Shown here piece after piece: positions 1-11,940 of a stretch of DNA of 64,000 bases (position 1 is its first letter; each line of letters starts with the position of its first letter). The notes under the pieces are model-generated. The model searched no databases, was not told where the DNA came from, and saw nothing but the letters and a program-made list of their open reading frames with translations. The stretch is from assembly GCF_019112545.1 (NCBI RefSeq), contig NW_025064892.1, forward strand, positions 476,961 through 540,960. Reading direction: 5' to 3'. Source of the stretch: Guyanagaster necrorhizus (taxonomy: Eukaryota; Basidiomycota; Agaricomycetes; Agaricales; Physalacriaceae). Both the position numbers and the translations under genes were made by a program.

Positions 1-117
1 TCGGGTTGACAACCATGGTGCTAGTATTGTGATGGATCCGTAGACCGTCGAGTCTTTTATGGTTCAGTTCCTTACCATGCTACTGTATTATTAATATGGT
101 CTTCATTCTTGAAACAA

Positions 118-3100
118 TTACATGTCCCAGTCTTCTAGAGTGAATGCGATAACACCAAATGTGGCCGCAGCATCCCCTGTCCCCCCCGCAAGGCTCTCGG
201 CTCCTCTTCGCACAAAGCGCACAAGCGCGTCCAACTCTGATGACATCTTATCCAATCGGACTGCCCCATCGTCCATGGAAGAGGATATCGTCGAAGCCCC
301 AACAGAAAAGGACGACTCGGGTGCTACGACACTCTCGAATTCCTCGTCAGAATCAGAACTATCACTGGCATCTTCCATAAACTGGGAAAAGCCGACAACA
401 TCTCTACGTGCACGCTTCTGTGCGTGCGTTCGTCGACGCTTCGTGATGAGGAAGGGTCGCGAAATATCATGTGTGGTAGTATCTCCTGCAAAGGCTACAA
501 ACATTTCACTAAAGTGTAGAGACATATCTAATATAGATATGATCGTGCGATGAAGTGCTGTCGTCTATGGGAGATGTTAGCTTCCGCAGCAGTTCAAGCC
601 ACAAGACTGACGTTGTTCTGTAATAGACATCGCCCTTGCAATTTATCTAGACTGGAGAGGATGTGAATTCGAAGCCTGCATCGTGATGCAAGGTACGTAC
701 TGTTCGTCGTGTAGGCGTATCATCTCATCCATCGATTTTGCCGCGCGTATTGCTTCGTGGAATTTCAGAATTTGGACATGAATGACCTACAGACCGTAAT
801 ATCATCAGAAAGATGGATAAGAACACAGTAATGGAACGTACGTAGGTCGTCAAGAAATTGAGAAGGGCGCTTTAGTTGGTCCGGTCAGTAACCATACGGC
901 TTTAAGACATAAACAAAGACGGGCCACTTACTTCACGAACCAACTCAATCTACTCCGTATTGCATAGAAAGTCTTAAGCTCGTTTCCTACTCTCCTATCA
1001 TCGCCACGCACGAGAATCCTCTCCATTACGTTCTTCGCCCGTTTGATCTGCAACAGAAAGACGAATATTTCTCCATACACCTGAAGGGTCCTGGGCGTAA
1101 ATATGTACGTCAATGGAAATGGCACCGCGTATTCCAAGAGAAGACCGTCAAGGGCCTTTACAGTCTTTGCGGCAACCTTCTCTCGGCTCCCACGATACGA
1201 AAACCGTACCAATGACAGTTGAACCCATTCTTTCGCCCCGACATGGCTCCCGGATTCCACCACATCATTGAAGGTAGTATTGAGAAAGTGGAAGTCACTC
1301 CAATGCTGCTGAGTGTCCATCTAAAGAAAAGATGAATATCAGACGGCCAAGCTCTAAATGAGAGAAGGCACACACTTTAGCGTAAAGCACGTCGCAAAAA
1401 TGGCTCATGGCATCGCCTTTGATCATCAGAAAAAGATTTTCGATGGTTCTTAAGTGTCCCCATAAATCGCACTCCTCCACTATAGCGTTGGATAACCAGG
1501 ACCCCATTAAGAGACAATAAGGCGTTAGCTCATCATGAATAAGACCGGATAATGTGTCGATGGACACCGAGAACAATCCCTGTGCCTCGTCTTGTCCTGT
1601 CTCCTTTGCCACAAGCTCAGCAAGCGGTCTCCAGTTCCACCGGACGAATTGATCCTGAGCTGTATTGATGCCAAGGGCCTTCAACAGCCCTACAGCCTTA
1701 CCCGTCCCCAAAACAGGCTCAGCAATGTGCCGGAAGAACGTTGGTATTCCCTTCCTACTGCCGTTCTCTTCATCTTCATCTTCATACCTCAAGGTATATC
1801 CTTCAGCCCAATAATCCGGGTCCAACAGTCCTACACCAAATGCTCCCGATCCAAGCCCGTTACTTTCGATGAAGAATTCATCATCCAAATCATCGACATC
1901 GCCCACTCCCATGCCATCCTTTAACCACCGTCCCACCATCCCCCATAATGGCTCTGCACTCCTGATGAACACCCTCATGATCATGCCTGCCGTCATCCGT
2001 TGACCTCTCTCCAAATGTTTCTGCATCGAAACGAAGAGATGGTCCAACAGTGATGCCGTTACCGTCGCCGGCGAAGCCTTGGCGGAATAATCATCCCCAA
2101 ACACTGTTCGCACTACATCCAGCAAGACAAAGAATGACTCGCCAAAGATGTCTCGAATTTGCATTTCTAGGGAAAGCAAGCTTACAACCAAGCCGTCATC
2201 GTAGGACACGCCGTTCGTGGCCTTGCATATCGCTTCCTCCTTACTAGCACACCAAGCATCCCACATGCGTATCTCTGAATCCAGAGCATCAGCAAAAGCT
2301 TCAAGCGTTGGTGTCTTGGACTTTGAACCGCTGGGTGTCTTGAAGACATGATTGATGAAGTCACGAAGGCGTTGAACAGTGGTGCATGGTCGAGCCAGAG
2401 TCGTTAAAATGGACGCCTGAGATGCTAGAGACAGGTGGAGAAGTCGGGGAGTAGCCACGGATGTTCGGTACTCTCCGTGTCGCCATTGAAGCATTATGTT
2501 TTCGCGTCCTTGCAACGCAAACAGGATTTCTCGTACAGCATCATGCTCGTATATATATCGCTTTTCAAATGCATGAGCACGGAAGGAAACACGAAAGTCC
2601 TTTACTCACGTCTTGAATATGCGTCAACTCTGTTGGTAAGCCAAACGCGTCTCTCCCTAGGACATTCTGCAACGTAGGCCCTGCTCTCGTGTGATCACAT
2701 TGGTGAACACAGCAAAAGAAGCTGCGACATACCTAAAGTGCTTGCATCACCTATATCAAACTTTGTTCTGGTGCCTTCAATGGGCATTCTCCACTCAGTT
2801 CGCCAGTATTGTCGCGACTCCAACTCCTCCACCTCTTTACGATGAGATATGGATACCCGTACGTCATGCATAGGCTTATCGATAGCTGGCGAAGGCGAAG
2901 GCGATCGAGGAGGAGTAGGCAGCGACTCTGACGAGTCATCGAGATCCAAATCATCCGAGTCCAACGACAACACTGATGAAACGTCGCTTTGTGAATCAGG
3001 CTCACGCCAATTCTTGACACTTCCCGGTAGCAAACCGTAAACACCCTCCCAATGTTCGCCTTCAAAGGGTTCTTCTTCGAGGATCTTCTTCCACGTCAAG

Positions 3101-3887
3101 GTTTCGGGTTCTTTTGGAGGCTCTTTTAGTGAAACAAGATATGCTGACGCATGAGCCAGGGTTCCCGCAGTGGGTGGACTGGCTAGAGCGAGCTGAAAGT
3201 ATTTCAACAATGTTCGTAGATATTCTGATGACACGAGCTTACTAGTAATTGAAGGTGTGAGGGTACATGAACAGACTGCCTCACAGTTAATACTCAGTCA
3301 CCAACGTAGAGACAGGCGTCGCACCTTGATTTCTTGATCCAAATCATGAGCCTTCTCTATCTGCACTTTCAGCGCCTTGTGAGATACCTGTAGAGCATCT
3401 GCAAGAGCGTCTCGGGACTGAATTCGCGCTTTCTGGACGTGTCTAAAAGAAACATTGAGAAAGAAGTAATCAAGACAATGAACTTTTCCGACCCACGAAT
3501 CATCCTGTCCACTTCTTCCTCACCAAGAATAACGCCAGCTTTGCTGAGCGTCGTTCCCTCCGCACTCAATGAGCGCGTCGCATACGCGACTTGTTCCCGG
3601 AATTCGTCCTGATCTGCATCGCCAATAACTCCCCGTACGAGATCCTCGCATAGACCAGTAAGCCGCTGATGGTGAGCACGAGCAAGCCGTGATTGTGGAC
3701 GCTGCGTGAGTCGAGAATGGGGCCGAACAGACGCGCTGGAAGCAGGACGCGGAATGACAGTGTTTACACTGGTTGGACATCGTGTTGATAGGCTCGACGT
3801 AGGTCGGCTCGGTGGCTGACGTCGGGACGAACTAGATGGGGGTCGTGGTGGGCGATGAGCAGATTCCATGCTGGTTGACGGGTGCAT
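118..3887 (-). CDS. Gamma-tubulin complex component, GCP5-like (Spc97/Spc98 family)
   Basis: Predicted subunit of the gamma-tubulin ring complex that nucleates microtubules at spindle pole bodies. About nine exons, roughly 1,050 residues. The start at 3887 opens a Ser/Pro/Arg-rich tail, followed by an acidic Ser-rich stretch (about 2,900-3,000). The GCP5-type block TWKKILEEEPFEGEHWEGVY lies near 3,050-3,110. The Spc97/98 core follows (about 2,515-930), including PLTYIFTPRTLQVYGEIFVFLLQIKRA, shown here only in part: the PLTYIFTP and LLQIKRA elements near 1,050-1,110. The C-terminal helices continue through small exons near 690-770 and 600-645 and end in the family-typical ELDALVRFVRRGAESLAGG before TAA at 118. 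Short introns restore the frame at each break I checked, so the gene looks intact. GCP5 rather than GCP4 or GCP6 is an inference from the N-terminal block. Family assignment is firm. Confidence 0.85.
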
Positions 3888-4237
3888 GGCGTTGAAACCC
3901 TAAACTAGGGTCTAAAGAATTTCATTGCCTCACACCGCGTTTGAATTGCCACCTCACCGCTGGAACAGCGAGTCAGTGATTTTTAAGCACCCACAGAAAA
4001 AGTCCACGTTGCATAACACCATACTTTAGCATGCAGGCTCGAAACGACAACATCAAAAAGAAAACTACTTACTGTATATATAGGAATGATTATGATCCCA
4101 AAGAAAACGTATGAAACCAGGTATCAGGCGAATCCAAAGAACAGTATGGACATAAGAGACATTATACGATGGAACAAAACAAGTACAGTAGAACGAGAGT
4201 ATCCGACGAAATAAACAAATAATAAATGGGGTGACCC
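3888..4237. other. Intergenic, no gene seen
   Basis: Spacer between the upstream end of the GCP5-like gene and the 3' end of the DUF2433 gene. It should hold the promoter of the former and the terminator of the latter. I see no ORF or RNA gene, only A-rich stretches near 4,060-4,220. Confidence 0.6.
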
Positions 4238-6358
4238 TTACTCCGCTTTATCCTCTGTCTTCTTCTCACTGTCGCGTCTGGTCAGCCCAGCAGCTGCGAA
4301 GCCTCGAGCTGCGAAGCCTCCACCTCTGCCTCGTCCACCGCCTCCTCGTCCCCGATGAGGCGCGTTCTCGCTGTGACGTGTCTCTCTGTCCGTTGCCTGC
4401 TTAACCTCAGGTATGGAATCGTTCAGTTTCTGTCGGATTCCCATCAGAATGTTCTTGGACCTCAAATATTAGTCAAGCTAACTCACCTCCGCATGCTTCT
4501 CTAGGCCTGCCTTCATAGCTTCCTCGTCTCCAAACTCAATATAGGCAATCTTTTGCATCCTATTGTTAAACTTGACCACTGGAAATGTCAAGCGAGTGAT
4601 CTAAAGAAGCAAGATGTCAAGCCCAAGGGGTAAATATTCAAACTGTTGTGGGACATACGCCGTCTTTAGCATCACCAAAGAAGTCTCTCACTTCGGCCTC
4701 ACTAGCAGGTACGGTAAAGCGCATGAATATTGTCCAGGGGTTGCGTTGAGGCTTGTTTCGTTGCGGCGTACGAACACCTGAGGACTCTGTCACAGGGGAC
4801 TTGACGACATCATCATTCGGTGCAGGTGTTGAAGGTTTGGGAGGTGCCGGAGACGTTATTTTAGCTAGTGGTGCAGGGGATGCTGGAATAGGAGATGTAG
4901 CGGAAGACTTGTCTCTTTCCTTTTCTTTGTCCTTTCGTTTCTCCTTCTTCTTTTTGTCTGGTTTTGAGTCGGTCGCTGAACTAGCTGTCACCCTCGGTGC
5001 CGCCTCAGCCTCATCTTTGGCTTGAGACTGGGGCTGAGGTAGAGGTGGAGTGGGTTTATTTGCAGGTGGAACAGGTGTTGCTGCTTTCGTCGGCGGCTGG
5101 CTGCTGACAGGGTTAGGGTGAGGAAGGGAAGATACAGCAGACGTAGGCGTAGGCGCAACGCGTCTATATGCATAGTTGAAACCTACAGAAGTTAACGAAC
5201 GGCGAAATGAAAGAGTAAGAAACCTTTACCTTGGCTCTTCAACTCTGCACTGACCCGGCCGTCCTTGATGTCCAGGATCAAGGCACCGTAGGCGGCATCG
5301 CACAAATTCCAATTCCAACAGTTCTTCCAGGCGGCCTCTTCAGCGGCCTGGAGTGGGGGCGGGATCTTCTCCACGACGCTAAGGGCCTTATCTAGAAGAA
5401 CACGTTGGTTGTCATCAATGACAAGGTCAACCTGTGTCTTGACACTCTCCCAGACTTTGTCGAACTGTTCCTTGCCACTTATTAGCTTGTGCCGAAAAGC
5501 TTCAAAGTCTGGCTGGATGCTGAACTCGTTATAAGAAGAGGCGTAACGGAAGTGCAGTCCGGCAGAGATGGTTAGATCTGCTCTGAGGACGAGGGCCAGC
5601 TGAGCGAGGACGCCTTCACGCCCGGGACTCGCGTGAGAAACGAGCAGACGAGTTTCTGTCGTGTCGAATACGCGCTGGGCTGTGTCAACAAGCTGTCCGA
5701 TTTGCAGAGCTGTTGTCCACATCGTACCCTGTCCACCTGCAATAGTAGCATTTCCATCCCCATTATCGAACATTTTGTGCGGCACAAGAGCACCACCGAG
5801 CGCAAGAAGACGTAGCTTGACGCCGCCTACGTCAATGCAACGGGTGGTGGCCTCGTCAAGTACATGTAGGTTGGGGACGGAATAGGTGCCAAGACGAATC
5901 TTTTCGAGTACAAGCACATCCTCACATGCACCCCAAGTGGTATATACAGGGACTGAGAGCTGTATTTGACCGGAAAGTAGAAGAGGGAATTCCGAGAGGA
6001 GTGACACGGTGACTGTCGAACGAAGAAGAGATGGTGGGTTGTTATTGTTGGTTAAATGGCTTCGCTGGGGAGCGGGAATCAGAGGAGAGTAGGTAGTAAG
6101 ATGCCGCAGTGTCCTATCATTGATCCTGTCGAGACTTGTGGCCTCAAAGAAACCAAAGTCGCCACTGTGGATGATGGCAATGGCCTGATTCTCGCGAGCA
6201 AGATCATTGAGGGCCGAAAGACGGCCCCGAATGTCTGCAATGCAGAGAATTCGACCATGGGCTGTGTCAAGGACGGTGGTCTGGGTATCGACACGGGCCA
6301 TTGCGGCGGTGGACGACGACAAGGGGTTCGAGCTCGTTGCGGGGCGCGGCGAAGTCAT
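4238..6358 (-). CDS. DUF2433 metallophosphoesterase-like protein with C-terminal RRM-like region
   Basis: The N-terminal exon (6358 to about 5230) carries a calcineurin-like phosphoesterase start: HGRILCIADIRGRLSALNDL, then AIIHSGDFGFFE, as in the fungal DUF2433 family. Intron 1 (donor after SQ near 5,230, acceptor near 5,190) leads into a Pro/Ala/Lys-rich linker with a long KKKKEKRKDKEKERD basic run (about 4,920-4,960). Then comes an RRM-like fold, NPWTIFMRFTVPASEAEVRDFFGD...QKIAYIEFGDEEAM (about 4,740-4,490), interrupted by an intron at about 4,600-4,660. A short intron near 4,460-4,490 precedes a C-terminal RGG tail (GRGGGGRGRGGG), typical of RNA-binding proteins. The gene looks intact. 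Its role is unknown; the domain set suggests an RNA-associated protein. Whether the phosphoesterase metal site is active cannot be judged here. Confidence 0.78.
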
Positions 6359-7462
6359 GGCGGAAACTGAAAGGAAAAAATATCACAACTTTCCCACGCC
6401 CTGTGCCTCTTGTCTCCTCCCTGTCAGATTGTCATTTCTTGTCAAAGAATACTTGAACAATAAACGTGTCGTTCAATGAATATCGTCATAACTCTCCCAT
6501 CAAAATGTTTCCAGGTCTAGGGGTCTGTCAGACAATGAGGATGAATGCTGGAGATAGTTTCTGGAGAGAATTGCGGGAGTCGTTGGTGATACATTGAGGT
6601 GCTCTTTACGGTGTCGCACTGTTGACGGAAGTTCAGGACAACCCCCCGGGATGAGGACCGGTTATGCTCCCTCATAACGACCTGGCCAAGCTCGATGATG
6701 TTGTCTAGCATGAGTTGTCAAAGACGTGAGCTACAGGACACATAGCTCTGCCTAAACAGGCGGACTCGACCAAAAACTGCGCATTGTCCGATGCTCACTG
6801 GATCTCGCTGGCGCTCTGGAACGCTTTTCTCGTCTCAATGAGCAGTAAAAAGACAAGAGAAAAAGCACTGCTGCTTGCTCTCACCGCCCCCCAGTGCAGA
6901 CGGTCACTACGTGAGTTCTGTCAAATGCTTATGATTGAATCATAACAACAATATATGCAAGGTAGCTCACCAAAGCGCTCGCTTTGAGGGCTTCATCTGG
7001 CTCCTAGTTGCTCTAAGGCTTTGATGCACTTATAGCTGCCTCTCATGCACTCAGTACGTCGATTGATTTATATCTGCTTAGCCCACAGAATTTGATCAAA
7101 GCACCATGGATTGTCCAGATATCCCTTGTGAAATCCAAGGATCACGATCATCCCGCTAGTTTCTCGACTTTTCTCTTTGGCAACTCAAAGCCTCAATGTA
7201 AAATTGCTGGTTCTCGGCCGATGAACAAGCTGAGGCAGGTTATCCTGGTACATCCTGACATTAGACGTCGCGAATTTCTTGGTTACGTAGCATAATGCCA
7301 TTCACGATGTGGCTGTGTCGGTCGACCTTGTCTACGCTATAACTGTGCTGGCAGTATGTTGATTAAGCCTCCACTACCTAGAGAGGGTTGGAATGATGCG
7401 GACAATGAAGAGGATTGGATAGTATAAACAGAATTGAATTTATTCTTGCCGCTGTTATCAAC
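6359..7462. other. Intergenic, no supported gene
   Basis: About 1.1 kb upstream of the DUF2433 gene. ORFs of 60-70 codons occur on both strands (6,517-6,711 minus; 7,092-7,295 plus), but none resembles a family I recognise and none joins across plausible introns. Confidence 0.5.
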
Positions 7463-7637
7463 TCGTTGATTGTTTTTCAGGAATCCTCCCTTAAACTCTT
7501 GTAGGAAGTGGTCGTTCAACCACTTTCTCAGCCTTACCGAGCTCTTTTTGGGCACTGTCAAAGTCAAACTCGACGTAGAGTTCTTTCAAGAAATTGGTGA
7601 CGGGATCGGAATACTGGTACTTCTCGGAGTTTTTTTG
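7463..7637 (-). pseudogene. eIF3e (INT6) relic, middle segment, inverted
   Basis: Read on the minus strand, 7637 to about 7463 gives [20 protein letters not shown], then [18 protein letters not shown], and after a frameshift [18 protein letters not shown]. This is the segment of translation initiation factor 3 subunit e just ahead of its PCI domain. The frameshift lies near 7,520. The N-terminal half of eIF3e was not found nearby. The following part of the protein lies directly next to it but on the opposite strand. Confidence 0.7.
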
Positions 7638-8021
7638 ATAATGCGAGGTGTCTGATCACCGAGGCTTCAATCGAATTCACCAGAAGATTGATATCGCTGG
7701 GTCCGGTTGCGTTGGTGGCAGTCCTAAATGTGATGAATACAGAGATCTTTCTGATCGGCTGAACCTTACACGCGCTGAGGGCGAAAAATGGATCGTCAAC
7801 TTTATCCGTGAGACTCGAATGGGCGCGGATACTAAGATTGATTTGGAGAAGGTTTGTTGTGCTTGGTTTAGATTAGATGCGGTGGACTAATCCGTCCGTC
7901 ACAGAACGTCATCCAAATAAGTCGTCCGCCTCTCCCGATATACCAGAGCATGATTGAGAAGACGAGAGGGCTTGCAATTCGGACGCAGGCGCTTGGCGCG
8001 GCGGTCGCGAGGACAGGATAG
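7632..8021 (+). pseudogene. eIF3e (INT6) relic, C-terminal PCI segment
   Basis: The plus strand gives [12 protein letters not shown], then after a frameshift [10 protein letters not shown], an intron-like gap (about 7,700-7,740), and [20 protein letters not shown] with [18 protein letters not shown]...AG intron (about 7,852-7,903) follows, then NVIQISRPPLPIYQSMIEKT and an in-frame TAG at 8,019-8,021. This is the C-terminal PCI/winged-helix end of eIF3e. Introns are kept, so it derives from genomic DNA and not from a reverse-transcribed copy. The preceding part of the protein is inverted next door and there are frameshifts, so no full protein can be made. A functional copy should exist elsewhere in the genome. 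Confidence 0.75.
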
Positions 8022-9289
8022 CAGCCAGTTCCGCAAACTAAAGTTTCTACACATCATATCAGGGCGCTAGTTCTCACTATTTTCATGGTCCAAGAAGCGT
8101 CATTTCTTCTCTATCTCGTATTGTCCGTGCATCTGGTAACGATTCGTCATATGTCACGATGTTTTGCGAAGTAGTTTTTGGGACGATGTAGGATCCAATG
8201 ATCAGATTTAGATAAATGTTTGTAGACAACTGGTGAGTGATGAACTTTGCCTGCGCGGGCTCGTGCTAACTTGTGCCATTGTCATTCTTTCGGACGCCTG
8301 GCTTCTCCATAACGTTATATTCTAACTGCGCAGGCGCAGGCGTTCCCTGCAAATCAAATGCCAAGACTCAAAACGATCGTGGCTACGTTCTTCTCGAGAC
8401 AACGCTATCTTTACAATATTCTTAGGTTATCCGAAATTTTTTTCGGATGGTAGGGCTACTCACTGGCAGCCTGGAGTGGTGGACCTCCCCAAGCACGATT
8501 TAAGATCCCGAGACTTGGAGATCGTGGACGATTGTTCAAAGGTGAGGTTCAAAAAGTGTATTGGCATGCGAAGAATTATGTTTGCTGTATCGCAATATGT
8601 ATCAGCTCTTCGCTCAAGGCAGGTCATTTATCTGGTAGTTCTTTAGTGGTATCTTTGCAGTGTCATTTCAATCGGGATTTTGGTTAAGAAATTACCGTTT
8701 ACCACCACTGTAAATTACTATCCGTGTATCATTCCTCATATTATATACTACTTAGGTACTGTCAGCAGCCGTCAATAAAGATATAAAATGAAGGCATAGC
8801 CAAAAAAGATCGCGAAGGCAACTGTTATCGATGTGGTTCACCGTGTAGTGTGTCGACGCTACATCGATTGTCCGCCAAGACCAATATTTCCTCGACAGCC
8901 GAGCGAGGCGAGTCGACATGAGGCGAGATGCCGCATATGAACTTGAAGCAAATTGCCATACTAGGTGGCAAACCTGCAGAACAAGAAACGCTGCCCTGGG
9001 TGGCGGTGACACGAAGCGATTTCTTGAATCAAATTATGACAAGTACAGAAAAAAAGGGAGGGGAACTTATAAGGAGTGCCCTCAGTACTCAGTAATTATC
9101 GAGGGGTGCATTTTCCAGGCTGGAGCAATAGTAAGAGCAAGTTGCAAGGAATGCTGGCGTTGAATGCCAAATGGGGACCCGCAAGATAGAAACAATACCG
9201 CGATCACGTGGGTGAGCGCAGGTTGAAATCAAGCCATTCAGTCAGTGTTGTCATTGTTCTCCAGCTCCGTTTTCCACATATTAACTGAC
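8022..9289. other. Intergenic, nothing recognised
   Basis: About 1.27 kb between two relics. A plus-strand ORF of 81 codons (8,918-9,163) and a minus-strand ORF of 86 codons (8,752-9,012) overlap each other. Neither looks like a known family. Confidence 0.45.
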
Positions 9290-10640
9290 ATGGCTGTCGT
9301 AATATTTATCGGAGCCCCCCCACCATCCTACGCGAGAAAGACTACGCTTTTGCTGGCCTCCAAACGCGCGGCGCGACGTCGAATGGAGGCGCTGCAATAT
9401 CGCGACAATCGCTCATCATCACCGGAGCAGGTGCCCACCACTCCTCCCAACAACGGCAGCCTCACCTCTAATGACAACGGTGTGCTTCCTGTAGCTGGAT
9501 CCTCACAGCAGCGGAAGGCAAAGGCGAGGCCCAGACCCCAACCACAGAATACACCGTACGGCCATGGAACGGCCAGCCACTCCATAATAGAGTTGCAGAC
9601 AGTGAATAACCATGACCATAATGTTACTGAAATGGATGCCTACCTCAGAGAGGACCTTCGCCATCACATCTTTATCGAATTCGAGACCTTGTCAAAATTC
9701 TACATCTTCCTGACGACTGGCGTGTCTCTTTCAAGTCCGACGTCGATGCTGTCCAGAATGACCAGAATTTCAAAGACTTACTTCGGTATTACCTAGATCT
9801 ATGTAATGAGGTCGGAACGAGTTATGACAAGGAGAGGCACCTGTATTGTCCTCACACAGACGTATGCAATCGTGTCATTGACGTGGCTCAGATGCAACCC
9901 GGCACTAAGGTTTCGGATGACGATATCATAGAGTTTTTCCGTATGGACCCTTATCCTGTGCGGGGGTCAAATGACATGGTTCGCCCCGACATCGTGGGCA
10001 TGCTGCGTACTATATTTAGGCTCGAGATCGTATCAAAAAGTTTGGCCAAGACAAAGGAAGGTGTTTGCAGCAGTATGTTCCTGGGTGGCCTCATGTCATT
10101 GAGGTGAAAGAGATGAAAGCCACGGATGATACGATCGACGAGGGTGCTGGTGAGATCAGACTATTGACCAAAGGTAATAGAAGCCTCCCCTTCTTGTGTA
10201 GAGGATGTACCAGAAGATGCAACAGGTTTCGGTTCGTCCCTTTTATCCTTGCGTTTTTTTTTTGTCGTCATAGGATCCTTGCCATCTGATATAAACAATC
10301 AGCACAGAAGACACAAGCTCAACGAAAAAAAGTATTACTTGTCGGCACCGACGAAAAAGGAAACCTTGAATTTGGCCAAGTCTTCCCAAGAGACCCATCA
10401 GTATGGCCAATATCATGTATCGAAGAGATAGCAAAGGGAATATCTGCGGAGTCCTCAATGACTTTGATCTCCCGTGGTTACTTCCTATCAAGGAAGCCAC
10501 ATCCCTTTGTCGCACGGGTACGCCGCCTTACATGGCATTCGACCTTCTCAGGGAACGAAATGGTGGCCCACACCTTTATCACCGTGATTGGAGGTGTTAT
10601 TCTATGTCATGATGTTATGCTGTCACCACTCTATCACTGA
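9290..10640 (+). pseudogene. FunK1 (fungal-type protein kinase) relic
   Basis: Matches the FunK1 kinase family that is expanded in agaricomycetes. The N-terminal region has a basic start, a polar linker, then DDWRVSFKSDVDAVQNDQNF, YLDLCNEVGTSYDKERHLYC and VIEVKEMKATDD in changing frames. The kinase C-lobe is clear at about 10,403-10,620: NIMYRRDSKGNICGVLNDFD (the DFD corresponds to the metal-binding DFG), TGTPPYMAFDLLRERNGGPH, then LFYVMMLCC. Breaks: a frame change near 10,060-10,070, no recognisable N-lobe or full HxD catalytic loop between about 10,200 and 10,400, and a one-base frameshift near 10,586. The family C-terminal tail is absent. It is most likely a dead copy; a heavily mis-assembled gene is the alternative. 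Confidence 0.75.
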
Positions 10641-11940
10641 AAAACCTCAGCCCGGTGGCACATCTCAACTGAAGTGTTGCAGGGTGTCATCTATGGAGAG
10701 GGGTAAGCATGAGTTTGGTGTTTGACAGATCTCAGTGTGTTGTGTTTTTCATCATTGTCAGTGTTTCTTATGTCTTCACAGATAGTTTATGTAACCTTTT
10801 ACATGCTATATGCACATTATTTTTTTCAATACTAAGTGTTGGAAATCCTTGGTGTTGCGCAGGGTAGACTCCAGGCTGGTAAGGCCAGATGGTATGAACT
10901 TGTTATTCTACAGCTCCTACAGAGCTTGTATTTATACTCTCCAGGATTATATCTAGAATTTACTACAACTTTCTCTCGAGCTTACTCATCAACTCTCGGC
11001 ATGATGCCGGATTGCCCTTTCCAGAACTTTCCAGCAAAATCCCAACACCCTTTAAATAAAATGCCAATATTGCCAACACTCATTTCTCATTCCTAGAAAC
11101 CTTCCCCATAGCCTAAGTTCTTGTTTCTTTCAGTCTCACACAAGCAAAGAGCTAGACCTAGTATTAGAGTTAGATTCTGAGCTCACGCTGGGTGTCAATC
11201 ACTAGTGGACTGTCAGAATTTGCACCTTTGCGTGACCATGCAACGCATGTTGAACGCGTGCTACCTGACTTTTCCCGCCTATATTACCCATATTGTACAC
11301 CACTGCCTACGGACTCTTTCATTTACCCGAGCTCCTATACTTCACACCGACAGTATACATACCACGTAGTTACTTCCGCATCCTCAGTCGTTTCACCCAT
11401 ACTGTGCCGACTGAGGTATATTCATTAACTCATATACCTATATACATTTTACTTATCCCAATAGTACTTACAGTGTTGTTCTCTTACTTTAGGTAACAAC
11501 CATGGACAAAGAATCTAGATTCTACAAGTTATGATGACGGAACCATGTATTCTCCCGTAGAACAGGGATAAATGAACTTTATCTGATATGCATAGTAGCT
11601 GTCACTGTGGTATCCGCACTGCGTTTCTTTTCTGGGGGTGATAGCCGTTAAGTCCAGGCGAAAGCAAAGGGCAAGAGCAAAACATGTATTGATAAAGACG
11701 CAGGAATGAACCTCTCAAATTTTGTGGTAGAGATTCCCCCATATATTAGTTCCATTTGTGATATTTCAAGGAGATGGTGTAAACTAAGAGTATTATACAA
11801 GAGTGAATGAGAGCGTGCATTGTACAAAAATGATATGTAGCGTCTAGATATGCAAATGAGCAGTTACAACAGGGGTTATATGCGACAAGGTATGACGACA
11901 ACAAATACGCAGAATGAATAAACAGAAACAAGGTAGACCG
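10641..11940. other. Intergenic, no supported gene
   Basis: A 1.3-kb stretch downstream of the FunK1 relic and beyond the 3' end of MED13. It is T-rich and pyrimidine-rich in parts. Several 60-86 codon ORFs exist (for example 10,836-11,096 plus), none with a recognisable domain. Confidence 0.45.
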
